A stretch of 64,000 nt of DNA from Faecalibacterium sp. UBA1819 (GCA_002315015.1 DCEX01000012.1:11236-75235), one strand, 5' to 3'. Shown: positions 1-8,773, numbered from the stretch's first letter. A program made the numbers and translations. Notes: generated from the letters alone by a model not told the origin.

Positions 1-74
1 CCCCCTTTTCCAAGCCTTTTTCCCCTTGCAGCCTAGGTTCTTTCTGAATGAGGCGGCAGTTTTTCGACAGTCTC

Positions 75-105
75 CACCGTCCCACGCAATGGGACGGTGT
101 TTTTT
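75..105 (+). terminator. Intrinsic terminator at left edge
   Basis: A 10-bp perfect stem (75-84 with 90-99) and 5-nt loop are followed by a run of T. It would end a plus-strand transcript whose gene lies left of the window. Positions 1-74 hold no reading frame I can support; they may be the tail or 3' UTR of that gene. Confidence 0.75.
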
Positions 106-139
106 AAAAAAGTCATATTTTCAAAATAAGATCTTTTCA

Positions 140-724
140 TTACAGGGTAACGCCTTTTAAAAGCATTTGCACCAGCCGATCCGATCCGGTCAGCGTACTT
201 AACAGCAGCTTGTGAATGTCGCTGCCGTTTTCAATAAAATGGATTTTCGCCTTTTGCGCCGTTTCAAAATCGGGCATATAGATTTTTACGGAAAACAGCT
301 CCATGCCGTTTTCCTGAATGGAACAGCACAGATGAAAACCGTCTTGACACGGAACGATATCCACCTGATAATCCTGCAAATTCCGGGCAGCCTTCTGCAT
401 GGCACGCAGCGCCTTTTGAGCACATTCCTGTACGCTGGTGGGAACATCGCCCCGCAGCGTCTGCACAATGGCTTCGCCGGCTGCCGTAATGCGGTAGCAT
501 CCTTCGTCATCTAATTCCACAAGCTGTTGGCTTTCCAGCTCAGAAAGCGAGGAGGCCAGCTCAAAGTAATTCACAAGCGCTTCTTTTAAAAGGGCTTGCT
601 CCAGCTCCTGTTTTGTGGGGGGATGTGCCGCATGTGCAATCAGGGTACAAAGCAAAATGCGTATTTGTGTCGAGTTGGTAAGGCCGCCTGGTTTGACATT
701 GGCGGTAAATGCATTGCCGGACAC
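140..724 (-). CDS. DUF4364 family protein
   Basis: About 194 residues, cytoplasmic, resembling the DUF4364 family of Clostridia: an N-terminal winged-helix-like half (LTNSTQIRILLCTL, then a NYFELASSLSELESQQLVEL helix-turn-helix-like stretch) and a C-terminal half of unknown role. An in-frame ATG lies 36 nt upstream at 760, but it falls inside the predicted -10 box. A GTG at 724 sits 7 nt after a strong AAAGGAGG, so I choose GTG 724. It is the only gene on its transcript and lies downstream of the S1-domain gene. A DNA-binding or transcriptional role is inferred from the fold-like pattern only. Confidence 0.8.
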   Translation of the reverse strand: MSGNAFTANVKPGGLTNSTQIRILLCTLIAHAAHPPTKQELEQALLKEALVNYFELASSLSELESQQLVELDDEGCYRITAAGEAIVQTLRGDVPTSVQECAQKALRAMQKAARNLQDYQVDIVPCQDGFHLCCSIQENGMELFSVKIYMPDFETAQKAKIHFIENGSDIHKLLLSTLTGSDRLVQMLLKGVTL

Positions 725-755
725 CAAAACGCCTCCTTTACGGGTTGTTGCTTTT

Positions 756-783
756 ATCATACCGCAAAATGAAAAAATTGTAA
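756..783 (-). promoter_or_regulatory. Promoter of the DUF4364 gene
   Basis: Minus strand: -35 TTACAA (778-783), 16-nt spacer, -10 TATGAT (756-761). The predicted transcription start near 750 lies inside the longest possible reading frame, which supports the downstream GTG start at 724. Confidence 0.5.
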
Positions 784-823
784 ATATTCATCCTTCGCAA
801 ACCGCCGTCATGACAAAGGCTCT

Positions 824-1744
824 TTAAATGGCCTCGGCCGGCTGCGCCGAAAAGCAGGTTTCAATTTTTTTGCCGTTGGCCGAGCAGGCATAAACCCAGT
901 GGTCGATATGGTGTGCGTCTGTAAACACGCGAAGCGGAAACCGGAAGTTCTTATCCTCAATGGCGCGAAGCACAGCAAGCTTGATTTTCATGCGCTCGGG
1001 CAAAATGCTTTTGATGTACACGCTGACAAGCTGTCCTTTGGAAAGGCCCGGAACGCATTCGGCCAAGCCCGCCAAATTGGGTGCAAGCTCCACAAATACG
1101 CCATAGCTTTCAATACTGCGCACGACCCCCACGACAGTTTCGCCCGCCTGAAAAAGGGAAGCATTCTCCTGCCAGGTACCCAGAAGCTCTTTCATTGTAA
1201 GTACAAAGCGTCCCTCGGCATCGCGGCTTTTTAAAATGCATTCAATCTCTTGGCCGACGGCAACACGGTCAGCGGGGGAAGAAATGCGGGAAACAGAAAG
1301 GCTGTCAATCGGCAGCAGCGCACAAACGCCGCACCCGATGTCACAAAATGCGCCGAACGGCTCAATATGGGTGACTTTGCAGGAAAGCACATCGCCGGGA
1401 GTGAGTAAGTTTAAATATTCTGCTTTGCAGCGCTTTTGCGCATTGGCGCGTGACAGAATAACAGGCCCTTCTTCCGGTACTTCTAAGACAGTGAAACAAC
1501 AGGGCCGCCCCACGCGCGTTACCAGGGCGATATCCCGCACGGTACCTTCCGCAATGCCGTCGGCACACTCTAAATGAGGAATGACCGCGGGAATCCCGGA
1601 CAGATCAAAGTGGAGGTTTTTTCCGGCGTCAAAGCTCAGTGCGCGGCTTTCCAAAATAGCGCCGGTGCGCTGCGCGCGCCGAAGCAGCTCACGGGTGAAT
1701 AAACTGGTTTGGGGATTAGATCCTTCTGCAAAATACTTCATCAT
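824..1744 (-). CDS. S1 RNA-binding domain protein
   Basis: About 306 residues. Two S1-like OB-fold repeats are visible: one around LTPGDVLSCKVTHIEPFGAF and one around FQAGETVVGVVRSIESYGVF, both with the G-x-V/F motif typical of S1 domains. The N-terminal third (GKNLHFDLSGIPAVIPHLE) resembles the initial domain of Firmicute S1-like proteins that are not true ribosomal S1. It probably binds RNA in the cytoplasm. Two adjacent ATG codons (1744, 1741) follow AGAAAGGA; the longer frame from 1768 would start upstream of that ribosome site. It is transcribed away from the DUF951-prfA operon across a shared dyad. Specific target unknown. Confidence 0.8.
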   Translation of the reverse strand: MMKYFAEGSNPQTSLFTRELLRRAQRTGAILESRALSFDAGKNLHFDLSGIPAVIPHLECADGIAEGTVRDIALVTRVGRPCCFTVLEVPEEGPVILSRANAQKRCKAEYLNLLTPGDVLSCKVTHIEPFGAFCDIGCGVCALLPIDSLSVSRISSPADRVAVGQEIECILKSRDAEGRFVLTMKELLGTWQENASLFQAGETVVGVVRSIESYGVFVELAPNLAGLAECVPGLSKGQLVSVYIKSILPERMKIKLAVLRAIEDKNFRFPLRVFTDAHHIDHWVYACSANGKKIETCFSAQPAEAI

Positions 1745-1804
1745 CAAAATCCTTTCTTCTGAAAACATCTTTTGCCGGTTGCGGCATCCTTTGTAAATAT
1801 ATGT

Positions 1805-1837
1805 GGAAGCTGCCGCAAATATTTGCGAATTGCTTCC
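1805..1837. promoter_or_regulatory. Large dyad between divergent genes, possible operator
   Basis: A perfect 14-bp palindrome CGCAAATATTTGCG (1814-1827) is flanked by GGAAGC (1805-1810) and GCTTCC (1832-1837). It overlaps the -35 region of the DUF951-prfA promoter and lies upstream of the S1-domain gene on the other strand. The position suggests a regulator site for one or both transcripts; the regulator is unknown. Confidence 0.45.
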
Positions 1838-1851
1838 GATTGGTATATAAT
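1823..1851 (+). promoter_or_regulatory. Promoter of the DUF951-prfA operon
   Basis: -35 TTGCGA (1823-1828), 17-nt spacer, -10 TATAAT (1846-1851), 31 nt before the DUF951 start. The -35 overlaps the dyad at 1805-1837. Confidence 0.65.
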
Positions 1852-1882
1852 AAACGAATCAACGTGAAAAAGTAGGAGAATT

Positions 1883-2074
1883 ATGGATATTCAAATTAAC
1901 GACCATATTTTTACCAAAAAAACGCACCCTTGCGGCTGTAACGAGTTTTTAGTGCTGCGTGTCGGCATGGATTTTAAAATTCAGTGTACAAAGTGCGGGC
2001 GTGAAGTGATGCTGCCCCGCGTAAAAATTGAAAAAAACATCAAAAAGGTTAAGCGCGGGGAAGAGTTTCTGTAA
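1883..2074 (+). CDS. DUF951 family small zinc-ribbon-like protein
   Basis: A 63-residue basic cytoplasmic protein of the DUF951 family. Four cysteines, C17-x-C19 and C35-xx-C38, look like a small metal-binding site. The C-terminus is lysine-rich, which would fit nucleic-acid binding, but the function is not established. GTAGGAGAATT precedes the ATG. It opens the operon with prfA, 35 nt upstream of that gene, a common arrangement in Clostridia. Confidence 0.85.
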   Translation: MDIQINDHIFTKKTHPCGCNEFLVLRVGMDFKIQCTKCGREVMLPRVKIEKNIKKVKRGEEFL

Positions 2075-2109
2075 CAGGCTCTTTTTTCGACAGGAAAGGA
2101 GAGAGAAAC

Positions 2110-3183
2110 ATGATAGAACAATTACAAGCTGTGCGTGCGCGCTATGATGAGATCAATTGTCTTTTGCAGGACCCGACTGTGATACAGGATAATGCGCGCT
2201 ATGCCAAGCTGATGAAGGAATATAAAAATCTTACGCCGATTGCGCAAACGTATGATGCTTACCGGGCTTCGTGCGATGCAATGCAGCAGGCGAAGGAGAT
2301 TTTGGAGGAAGGTGGCGATGAAGAACTGAAAGCCTTGGCACAGGATGAGCTGAAGGAAAACAAAGCCCGTGCCGAAGCGCTGGAAGAAGAACTGAAAATT
2401 TTATTGCTGCCTAAAGATGAAAATGACGAGCGAAGCGTGATTATGGAAATTCGCGGCGGTGCAGGCGGAGAAGAAGCGGCTTTGTTTGCACACAGCTTGC
2501 AGCGCATGTATACCATGTACGCGGAGAGCCGCGGATGGCGTGTGGAAGTGCTCAATATCAATGAAACAGAGCTTGGCGGTGTAAAAGAGGTAAGCTTTTC
2601 TATTGAAGGCGAAAGCGTGTACAGCTATATGAAATTTGAAAGCGGCGTACACCGTGTGCAGCGCGTGCCCGAAACGGAAACACAGGGACGTGTTCATACC
2701 TCTACCGTAACGGTGGCAGTGATGCCGAAAGCCGAGGAAGTGGATGTGCAAATCAATCCCGCTGATTTGAAGATTGATACCTTCCGTTCGTCGGGTGCAG
2801 GCGGCCAGCACATCAACAAGACATCTTCTGCCATTCGTGTGACCCATTTGCCTACCGGAATGGTGGTGGAGTGTCAGGATGAGCGAAGCCAGTATAAAAA
2901 TAAGGACAAGGCGCTGAAGGTGCTGCGCAGCCGTTTACTGGAACAGGAGCAGAAAAAGCAGTCGCAGGAAATTGCCGAACAGCGCCGCAGCCAAGTGGGA
3001 ACAGGCGATCGCTCCGAGCGCATTCGCACCTATAATTATCCGCAAGGACGTGTGTCAGATCACCGCATTGGCTTAACCTTGTACAAATTAAATACCGTGC
3101 TCGATGGCGATATGGATGAAGTGGTTCAGGCACTGATTACCGCCGACCGTGCGGAAAAATTGAAATCGGCACAGGAGGCGTAG
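2110..3183 (+). CDS. prfA: Peptide chain release factor 1
   Basis: RF1, 357 residues, recognises UAA and UAG in the ribosomal A site and triggers peptide release. The GGQ motif that reaches the peptidyl-transferase centre is at residues 231-233 (GAGGQHIN). The stop-codon-reading P-x-T tripeptide is P187-E-T within [14 protein letters not shown]. Length and order of domains are normal. AAGGAGAGAG precedes the ATG. The following Sua5 gene starts 2 nt after the stop, so the two are translationally close. The HemK/PrmC methylase often found beside prfA is not present here. Confidence 0.97.
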   Translation: MIEQLQAVRARYDEINCLLQDPTVIQDNARYAKLMKEYKNLTPIAQTYDAYRASCDAMQQAKEILEEGGDEELKALAQDELKENKARAEALEEELKILLLPKDENDERSVIMEIRGGAGGEEAALFAHSLQRMYTMYAESRGWRVEVLNINETELGGVKEVSFSIEGESVYSYMKFESGVHRVQRVPETETQGRVHTSTVTVAVMPKAEEVDVQINPADLKIDTFRSSGAGGQHINKTSSAIRVTHLPTGMVVECQDERSQYKNKDKALKVLRSRLLEQEQKKQSQEIAEQRRSQVGTGDRSERIRTYNYPQGRVSDHRIGLTLYKLNTVLDGDMDEVVQALITADRAEKLKSAQEA

Positions 3184-3184
3184 T

Positions 3185-4207
3185 ATGGATACCACTTGTC
3201 AAAAGGCGGCCTCGGAAGTGTGCCGTCAAGCGGCAAAGTATCTGCAAAGCGGTGAGCTTGTGGCAATTCCGACAGAAACGGTGTATGGCCTTGCCGCGGA
3301 TGCTACAAATGGCCAAGCCGTGCAGAAAATTTTTAAAGCAAAGGGCCGCCCGCAGGATAATCCCCTGATTTCACATATTTCTTCTATGGAAATGCTGCCC
3401 ATGGTATGGCGGGAAGTGACGCCGCAGGCAAAAGCGCTGGCGGAGGCTTTTTGGCCCGGTCCGCTGACGATTATTTTACCACGCAGTACGGCGTTGGCAG
3501 ACGAAGTGTGCGGCGGGCTTTCCACGGCTGCCGCGCGCTGGCCCTCACACCCGGTTGCCCAGCAAATTATTGCACTGGCAGGAGTGCCGTTGGCGGCTCC
3601 CTCTGCCAATACGTCCGGCAGTCCCAGCCCAACCACGGCAAAAAGTGTGCTGGAGGACATGAACGGCAAAATTCCGCTCATTGTTGACGGGGGAACGTGC
3701 GATGTCGGTGTAGAATCGACGGTGGTTTCCTTAGCCGGCGATGTGCCTGTGCTGCTGCGTCCGGGCGGAATTACGAAAGAGCAGCTTGAGCAAGTGCTGC
3801 ATTGTGAAGTGAAGCTTTCCGACGCCGTGCTGCACCAGCTCAAAGAAGGGGAGCAGGCTGCTTCTCCCGGTATGAAATACCGTCATTATGCGCCGAAAGC
3901 GAGCGTGGTGATTGTGAACGGCAGTCAGGAGGACTATTGCAGCTATGTCAAGGAACATGCGTCATCCAATGACTGCGCACTTTGCTTTCAGGAGGATATA
4001 GCGCATCTGGACGGGGTTATTTGCATTCCCTATGGCAGAATGCATGACGGCACTTCGCAGGCGCACGGCTTATTTTCGGCGCTGCGTACGTTGGATGAAA
4101 AAAATATAGCCACTGCGTATGCTCGCTGCCCGCTGCAAAGCGGCATTTCCTTGGCAGTTTATAACCGCTTGCTGCGTGCGGCGGCATTTCAGGTGGTGAA
4201 TGTATGA
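3185..4207 (+). CDS. ywlC: L-threonylcarbamoyladenylate synthase (Sua5/YwlC type)
   Basis: Makes threonylcarbamoyl-AMP from threonine, bicarbonate and ATP, the first step of t6A modification of tRNA at position 37. The YrdC/Sua5 domain fills roughly residues 10-200: PTETVYGL at 29-36, KGRPQDNPL at 53-61, then SANTSGSPSPT. The C-terminal 120 residues are the Sua5-specific domain, so this is the long form. The gene begins just after prfA, its ribosome site (CAGGAGG) lying inside prfA, and ends overlapping coaE by 4 nt. A TsaD/Kae1-like protein sits near the right edge of the window. Confidence 0.93.
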   Translation: MDTTCQKAASEVCRQAAKYLQSGELVAIPTETVYGLAADATNGQAVQKIFKAKGRPQDNPLISHISSMEMLPMVWREVTPQAKALAEAFWPGPLTIILPRSTALADEVCGGLSTAAARWPSHPVAQQIIALAGVPLAAPSANTSGSPSPTTAKSVLEDMNGKIPLIVDGGTCDVGVESTVVSLAGDVPVLLRPGGITKEQLEQVLHCEVKLSDAVLHQLKEGEQAASPGMKYRHYAPKASVVIVNGSQEDYCSYVKEHASSNDCALCFQEDIAHLDGVICIPYGRMHDGTSQAHGLFSALRTLDEKNIATAYARCPLQSGISLAVYNRLLRAAAFQVVNV

Positions 4208-4824
4208 GTTTGCCGTTTCTTGTTGCTGTTACAGGGCGTTCCGGGAGCGGAAAGAGCACGGTATCTGCTTTTTACCGAGCCAAGGGCTACCCTGTTTTAG
4301 ATGCCGATGCTGCCGCGCGTGAAATTGTCGAGGCCGGTTCGCCTGTTTTAAAGGAGCTGTGCGCTTCTTTTGGGCAGGACATTTTACAGGAGGACGGAAC
4401 GCTCGACCGCAAAAAGCTTGCTGAAAAAGCTTTTTGCAGTGTACAGCAGACAAAGCGTCTTTCCGATATTACCCATCCTGCCATTGCTGCACTCCTTTTG
4501 GAACGTGCAGATGCTTATGCCAAGCAAGGGGCAAACCTGTGTTTTGTCGATGGAGCTGTCATTCTCGGCAGTCCGCTGGAGCCGTATTGCAAGCGCTGGG
4601 TGGTGGTGACTGCCCCGCACGAACAGGCGGTGCAGCGCATTATGCAGCGTGACGGCATTTCAGCGCAGCGTGCCGAGGAGAGGCTGAATGTTCAAACGCC
4701 CGAAGAAGCGCTGCTTGCACGAGCCGACTATGTCATTCAAAACGACGGCGGACAAGAAGCCTTGCAGCAGCAGGCACAAGCTGTTTTGGCTTCGCTGTTG
4801 GAAACGCTGCAAGGCAGTGTTTAA
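4204..4824 (+). CDS. coaE: Dephospho-CoA kinase
   Basis: Catalyses the last step of coenzyme A synthesis, phosphorylating the 3'-hydroxyl of dephospho-CoA with ATP. A P-loop GRSGSGKST occupies residues 11-19 and the lid and CoA-binding region (DADAAAREIV) follows. At 206 residues it has the usual length. It overlaps the Sua5 gene by ATGA coupling, so it belongs to the prfA operon. The stretch AHEQAVQRIMQRDGISAQRAEER is typical of CoaE (variant text: APHEQAVQRI). Confidence 0.93.
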   Translation: MSLPFLVAVTGRSGSGKSTVSAFYRAKGYPVLDADAAAREIVEAGSPVLKELCASFGQDILQEDGTLDRKKLAEKAFCSVQQTKRLSDITHPAIAALLLERADAYAKQGANLCFVDGAVILGSPLEPYCKRWVVVTAPHEQAVQRIMQRDGISAQRAEERLNVQTPEEALLARADYVIQNDGGQEALQQQAQAVLASLLETLQGSV

Positions 4825-4892
4825 GAGGTTTTAAACCGTTATCAGAAAAAGAGCTTTCCGATGCAGCGGAATATTTTTGAGAAAGGAGTGCC

Positions 4893-5480
4893 ATGAAAGA
4901 AAGAAAAACAAGATGGGTGACCCACGGCGCGTTAAGCGTGGTAGTGGCAGCGGCGATGGTTGTGGTCATTTTGTTTCTGCCGCATGGCGTCGGCGCCATT
5001 CAGCGTGCCGCTTATCCCAAAAAGTACAGTGAATATGTCGAGTATTATGCCGATAAATATCATTTGGATCAGTACCTTGTATACAGCATTATCAAAACGG
5101 AATCAGGATTTCGGGTGGATGCGGTGTCCAATGTGGATGCAAGGGGCTTGATGCAGATTACCGAGCAAACCTTTGATTGGATTAAAACAAAAATTGCCCC
5201 GAATGAGGCAATTACCTTTGACGATATGTATGACCCGGAAACCAATATTCGGTTTGGGGTTTATCTGCTTTCTGTGTGCATGGCGCGTTACTATGAAGAT
5301 GTTTCCACAGCGGCGGCAGCCTATCACAGCGGCATTGGCAAAGTGGATTCTCTTTTGGAGCAAAAAGAGTATTCAGAAGATGGAAAGGTGCTTTTCTCGT
5401 TTCCTTACGAACAGATGAACCATTATGTTCGTAAAGTAAACGCGAATTATAAATCATATCAGAGCATTTACGGCGGCTGA
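4893..5480 (+). CDS. Membrane-anchored lytic transglycosylase
   Basis: A 195-residue SLT-family murein transglycosylase. Residues 12-30 form one membrane segment near the N-terminus, with the catalytic domain outside the cell. The catalytic glutamate is E70 in IIKTESGF, followed by the family motif ARGLMQIT (residues 83-90) and AAAYHSGIG. It cleaves the MurNAc-GlcNAc bond to 1,6-anhydro products. AAAGGAG lies 5 nt before the ATG. The next gene on the strand is the M18 aminopeptidase, about 60 nt on. Confidence 0.9.
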   Translation: MKERKTRWVTHGALSVVVAAAMVVVILFLPHGVGAIQRAAYPKKYSEYVEYYADKYHLDQYLVYSIIKTESGFRVDAVSNVDARGLMQITEQTFDWIKTKIAPNEAITFDDMYDPETNIRFGVYLLSVCMARYYEDVSTAAAAYHSGIGKVDSLLEQKEYSEDGKVLFSFPYEQMNHYVRKVNANYKSYQSIYGG

Positions 5481-5539
5481 ACAGGCAAAAAAACGGCTTG
5501 TGCAGCAGTTGGGAATGGACTGAAAGGAGAGAAGTAAAA

Positions 5540-6952
5540 ATGAGCAAAACGAAAGGACAGGAGCTGGCAGAACAACTTTTGTTTACCCAGCCCCACATTG
5601 CGGATGAAGCGCCGGACGCGCTGGAAAAAGCACAGGAGTTCTGTGAGGACTACAAGGCTTTCTTAGACGAGGCAAAAACAGAGCGCGAAGCGGTGAAAGC
5701 CGGTGTAAAGCGCTTGGAGGCGGCTGGTTACCGCCCGTTTGACCGTTTGGCTGCCGAGGCATATAAGCCCGGTGACAAGGTGTATTACAACAACCGCGGC
5801 AAAGCGTTGATTGCAGCTACCATCGGTACCCGTCCGGTACAGGATGGCGTGAGCTTGATGATTGCACATATCGACTCGCCGCGCTTGGACTTGAAGCCGA
5901 ATCCCCTGTATGAAGACACCGATTTGGCGCTCTTTAAAACGCACTATTATGGCGGCATCCGCAAATATCAGTGGGGTGTTACACCGCTCAGTCTGCATGG
6001 CGTTGTGGTGAAAACCAGCGGTGAAGTGGTGGAAATTCATGTGGGTGAAGAAGAATCCGACCCCGTTTTCTGCGTGACCGATCTGCTGCCGCATTTGGCT
6101 GCCGACCAGTCCAAGCGCACGCTGAATGAGGGCCTAAAGGGTGAGGAGCTGAATATTATTGTCGGTTCTCTGCCGTTTGAGGATAAAGAAGTAAAAAATC
6201 GCGTCAAACTGCGCATCATGCAAATTTTGAATGAGCGCTATGGCATTACCGAGCGCGATTTTGTACGCGCTGAGATTGAGGCTGTCCCGGCGGCAAAAGC
6301 GCGTGACGTAGGTTTTGACCGCAGCATGGTAGGCGGTTACGGCCAGGATGACCGTGTATGCGGTTATACGGCTTTGCGTGCTGAAATTGACAGCGAAACC
6401 CCGGAATATACTTCGGTGTGCGTTTTGGCTGATAAGGAGGAGGTTGGCTCTGACGGCACAGCCGGTTTGAGCAGTGATTTCACCTTCCATTTCCTGCGCT
6501 ATCTTGCCGACATTCAGGGTGCAAACTACACCATGATGCTGCAAAATTCCAAGTGCCTTTCGGCAGATGTCAGCGCTGCGGTTGACCCCACATTCCCGGA
6601 GGTGTCTGAGAAGAACAATGCTTCCTACTTGAACCGTGGTGTTTGCGTCACGAAGTACACGGGCGCACGCGGCAAGGGCGGCACGAATGACGCGGACGCC
6701 GAAATGGTTGCCTATGTCACCGGTATTTTGGATGAGGCCGGCGTTTTGTGGCAGACCGGCGAGCTGGGCAAAGTGGACCAAGGCGGCGGCGGTACCGTGG
6801 CAAAATTTGTTTCCCAGCGCGAGGTGGATACCATCGACATCGGCGTGCCGGTGCTTTCCATGCACTCTCCGTTTGAGCTGGTTTCCAAGCTGGATGTTTA
6901 CATGACTTATCGTGCATTTGCTGCATTTAAGGTCAGCAAGAAAGCACGCTGA
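5540..6952 (+). CDS. M18 family zinc aminopeptidase
   Basis: A cytoplasmic metallo-aminopeptidase of 470 residues in the M18 (aspartyl aminopeptidase-like) family. Metal-site motifs: H110 and D112 in IAHIDSPRLDLK, YGQDDRVCGYTAL in the middle, and DKEEVGSDGT (residues 298-307) carrying the catalytic glutamate pair. A TTG 42 nt upstream could extend the frame, but AAAGGAGAG sits before ATG 5540, so I use that. It ends at a strong bidirectional terminator. Confidence 0.92.
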   Translation: MSKTKGQELAEQLLFTQPHIADEAPDALEKAQEFCEDYKAFLDEAKTEREAVKAGVKRLEAAGYRPFDRLAAEAYKPGDKVYYNNRGKALIAATIGTRPVQDGVSLMIAHIDSPRLDLKPNPLYEDTDLALFKTHYYGGIRKYQWGVTPLSLHGVVVKTSGEVVEIHVGEEESDPVFCVTDLLPHLAADQSKRTLNEGLKGEELNIIVGSLPFEDKEVKNRVKLRIMQILNERYGITERDFVRAEIEAVPAAKARDVGFDRSMVGGYGQDDRVCGYTALRAEIDSETPEYTSVCVLADKEEVGSDGTAGLSSDFTFHFLRYLADIQGANYTMMLQNSKCLSADVSAAVDPTFPEVSEKNNASYLNRGVCVTKYTGARGKGGTNDADAEMVAYVTGILDEAGVLWQTGELGKVDQGGGGTVAKFVSQREVDTIDIGVPVLSMHSPFELVSKLDVYMTYRAFAAFKVSKKAR

Positions 6953-6989
6953 TGTACTCAGACTGTTGCTGAGTGATCGGTGAAAGAAA

Positions 6990-7023
6990 GGGCCGTGACA
7001 AGAAAATTTTCTTGTCACGGCCC
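6990..7023. terminator. Bidirectional terminator
   Basis: A perfect 34-bp palindrome with 17-nt arms lies between the convergent M18 and yaaA genes. The T-rich flank is TTTG on the plus strand and TTTCTTTC on the minus strand. Confidence 0.75.
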
Positions 7024-7064
7024 TTTGCAGTTGAAAAACGATGCGATTCCATGGCGGGAAGGAT

Positions 7065-7814
7065 CTATTTGGATGTTTGCAAAAAAACATACGTTGTTTC
7101 GCTGGAATGGGCGGGGCTGTATGTGAACTGCAAGCCCTGAAAAGATTTTAAGGAATCAGGCGTGGTAATTTGCTGCTCGGCAAGATAACGCACGATTTCC
7201 CCGCGCGCCATTTTGCATTTTGTCCCTTTTTCAATCAGTTTTCCGTCTATTTCTTCTGCAAAGACGCAGGTAATGAACGAAACGCTTGGCGGCAGGTGTT
7301 TGGAAAGGCAAACGCTGTATTCTTTTGAGGCAAGATTGATGATGCAGTCCGTTTCAGCGCACAGCGCTTGTGCAATCCGGCTGCCCCAAAATTCATATAA
7401 ATCTTTGCTGCCGTTTACCGAGAGCTTTGTCTGCATTTCCAGCCGATAGGGGACAACGCCGTCAAATGGGCGAAGCAGCCCGTAGAGCCCCGAGATGATG
7501 CGCAGGTGCTGCTGCAAATAGACAAGCTGTTCCGTCGAAAAGACATGCGGGGCAATATGGCGGTATTGAATGCCGTCGTAGGCAAGGACGGCAGGTGTTA
7601 AGCCGCGCTCGAAATTCATGGTTTGCAGACGCTCAAAATTTTGTCCGGCGATAGCGTCGTTGCACTTCCAAAGCTTTTTCAGTGCATCGTATGGCATTTT
7701 TTGCAGCGTCCCCGCGATTTCCTGCGCTTGCTCTAAAAAAATAGGTGTTGTTTCGCAAGGCAGGCTGTCCGGGTCTACTACCATTTTTTTAGCAGGGGAA
7801 ATAATTGCTTTCAT
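7065..7814 (-). CDS. yaaA: Peroxide stress protein YaaA (UPF0246)
   Basis: A 249-residue cytoplasmic protein of the YaaA family, which lowers free intracellular iron during peroxide stress in E. coli. Family hallmarks are the N-terminal MKAIISPAKKM and AYDGIQYR, and FAEEIDGKLIEKGTKCKMARG near the C-terminus. The start has GAGAGG about 9 nt upstream. It lies 4 nt behind bcp, so the two form a small oxidative-stress transcript. Confidence 0.93.
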   Translation of the reverse strand: MKAIISPAKKMVVDPDSLPCETTPIFLEQAQEIAGTLQKMPYDALKKLWKCNDAIAGQNFERLQTMNFERGLTPAVLAYDGIQYRHIAPHVFSTEQLVYLQQHLRIISGLYGLLRPFDGVVPYRLEMQTKLSVNGSKDLYEFWGSRIAQALCAETDCIINLASKEYSVCLSKHLPPSVSFITCVFAEEIDGKLIEKGTKCKMARGEIVRYLAEQQITTPDSLKSFQGLQFTYSPAHSSETTYVFLQTSK

Positions 7815-7818
7815 AGCT

Positions 7819-8286
7819 TTAAGCCTCTCGTCCGTTCCAATAGGCGAGGATTTCGGCGGCGTTTGTATCAGGCTTCACCTTGGGCATAACCTGTTCAATA
7901 GTGCCGGTTTCGTCAATCAAATAGGTGGTGCGCACAACGCCCATGCTGGTTTTTCCATACAGTTTTTTCTCTTTCCAAACGTCATAGGCTTCGATGGCCG
8001 TTCGTTCCGGGTCGGACAGCAGCACAAACGGTAAGTTGTTTTTTTGTGCAAATTTCTGGTGGGACGCCACGCTGTCTTTGCTAATGCCGATGACAACGGC
8101 ATTTTGCTGCACAAAGGCGTCATATTGACCGGCGAATGCACAAGCTTGGCGCGTGCAGCCGGGCGTACTGTCTTTCGGGTAAAAATAAAGGACAACTTTT
8201 TTTCCAAGAAAGTCGGAAAGGGAAATCATTTCGCTGTTTTGATTCGGCAAAGTAAAATTGGGGGCTTTTTCGCCAACAGTCAGCAT
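7819..8286 (-). CDS. bcp: Thiol peroxidase of the Bcp/PrxQ type
   Basis: A 155-residue thioredoxin-dependent peroxiredoxin that reduces hydrogen and organic peroxides. Peroxidatic C44 and resolving C49 lie in STPGCTRQAC, the atypical two-cysteine PrxQ spacing. An upstream ATG at 8316 is possible, but AAGGAGTGTTTCTTT sits before ATG 8286 and the family begins there. Cotranscribed with yaaA. Confidence 0.94.
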   Translation of the reverse strand: MLTVGEKAPNFTLPNQNSEMISLSDFLGKKVVLYFYPKDSTPGCTRQACAFAGQYDAFVQQNAVVIGISKDSVASHQKFAQKNNLPFVLLSDPERTAIEAYDVWKEKKLYGKTSMGVVRTTYLIDETGTIEQVMPKVKPDTNAAEILAYWNGREA

Positions 8287-8400
8287 AAAGAAACACTCCT
8301 TAATGGACGATATCATTTTGAAGCATGGGTTGCTTTCACATTATTATACCGCCCTAATTCAGAATTTGCAATGAGGATATTTTTTAAAAAGGCAGGTATC

Positions 8401-8429
8401 TTGACTTTCCTTTGGTACAGTGCTATACT
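8401..8429 (+). promoter_or_regulatory. Promoter of the lysine operon
   Basis: -35 TTGACT (8401-8406), 17-nt spacer, -10 TATACT (8424-8429). Transcription would begin near 8436, a few bases before the riboswitch P1 stem. Confidence 0.75.
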
Positions 8430-8438
8430 AAATAAAAT

Positions 8439-8612
8439 CGTGATAGAGGCGCGGGGAAGATGAATCATAAGGGAGTCGGGAGGCGTTGAGCTTATGAGGG
8501 GGCGACCTTGCCGAATCTGCCGGGCGGACACGTTCGGTGGGTGGGGCCGTAGAGAATATCTGCGGCACTGTCTGCAAGAGATTGCAGGTGCGCTATCTTT
8601 ACTGAGCACGCA
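8439..8612 (+). ncRNA. Lysine riboswitch (L box)
   Basis: The leader carries the conserved L-box pieces: GTGATAGAGGCGCG at the 5' side, GCCGAA in the core, a GGGGCCG segment, ACTGTCTGCAAGAGATTGCAGG and the closing GCGCTATCTT. The 5' GATAG (8442-8446) pairs with CTATC (8593-8597) as P1. It lies between a sigma-A promoter and a terminator upstream of lysA, so lysine binding should favour premature termination. A competing hairpin (ACGCAG/CTGCGT, about 8608-8631) follows P1. Confidence 0.9.
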
Positions 8613-8648
8613 GGCGGCTCCTGCGCTGCGTCTGCTTTGAGTGTTACG

Positions 8649-8687
8649 GCATCAGTAAGGGTTTGTGTCCCTGCTGGTGCTTTTTTA
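8649..8687 (+). terminator. Riboswitch-controlled terminator before lysA
   Basis: A 12-bp stem with one bulged A (8649-8661 with 8669-8680) and a T6 run (8681-8686), 87 nt before the lysA start. As the expression platform of the lysine riboswitch it would form when lysine is bound. Confidence 0.85.
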
Positions 8688-8773
8688 TTTCGAGGGCTTT
8701 TTCAAAGTGAAAAACGCCCCCGCAAAAAGCCGATCCAAAGGGAATGCATGATGAAAGGAAAGGGGTCATAAAA

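Noticed and set aside
8313..8609. A 98-codon minus-strand frame over the bcp upstream region
   Set aside because: It runs through the lysine riboswitch and promoter and encodes nothing recognisable.
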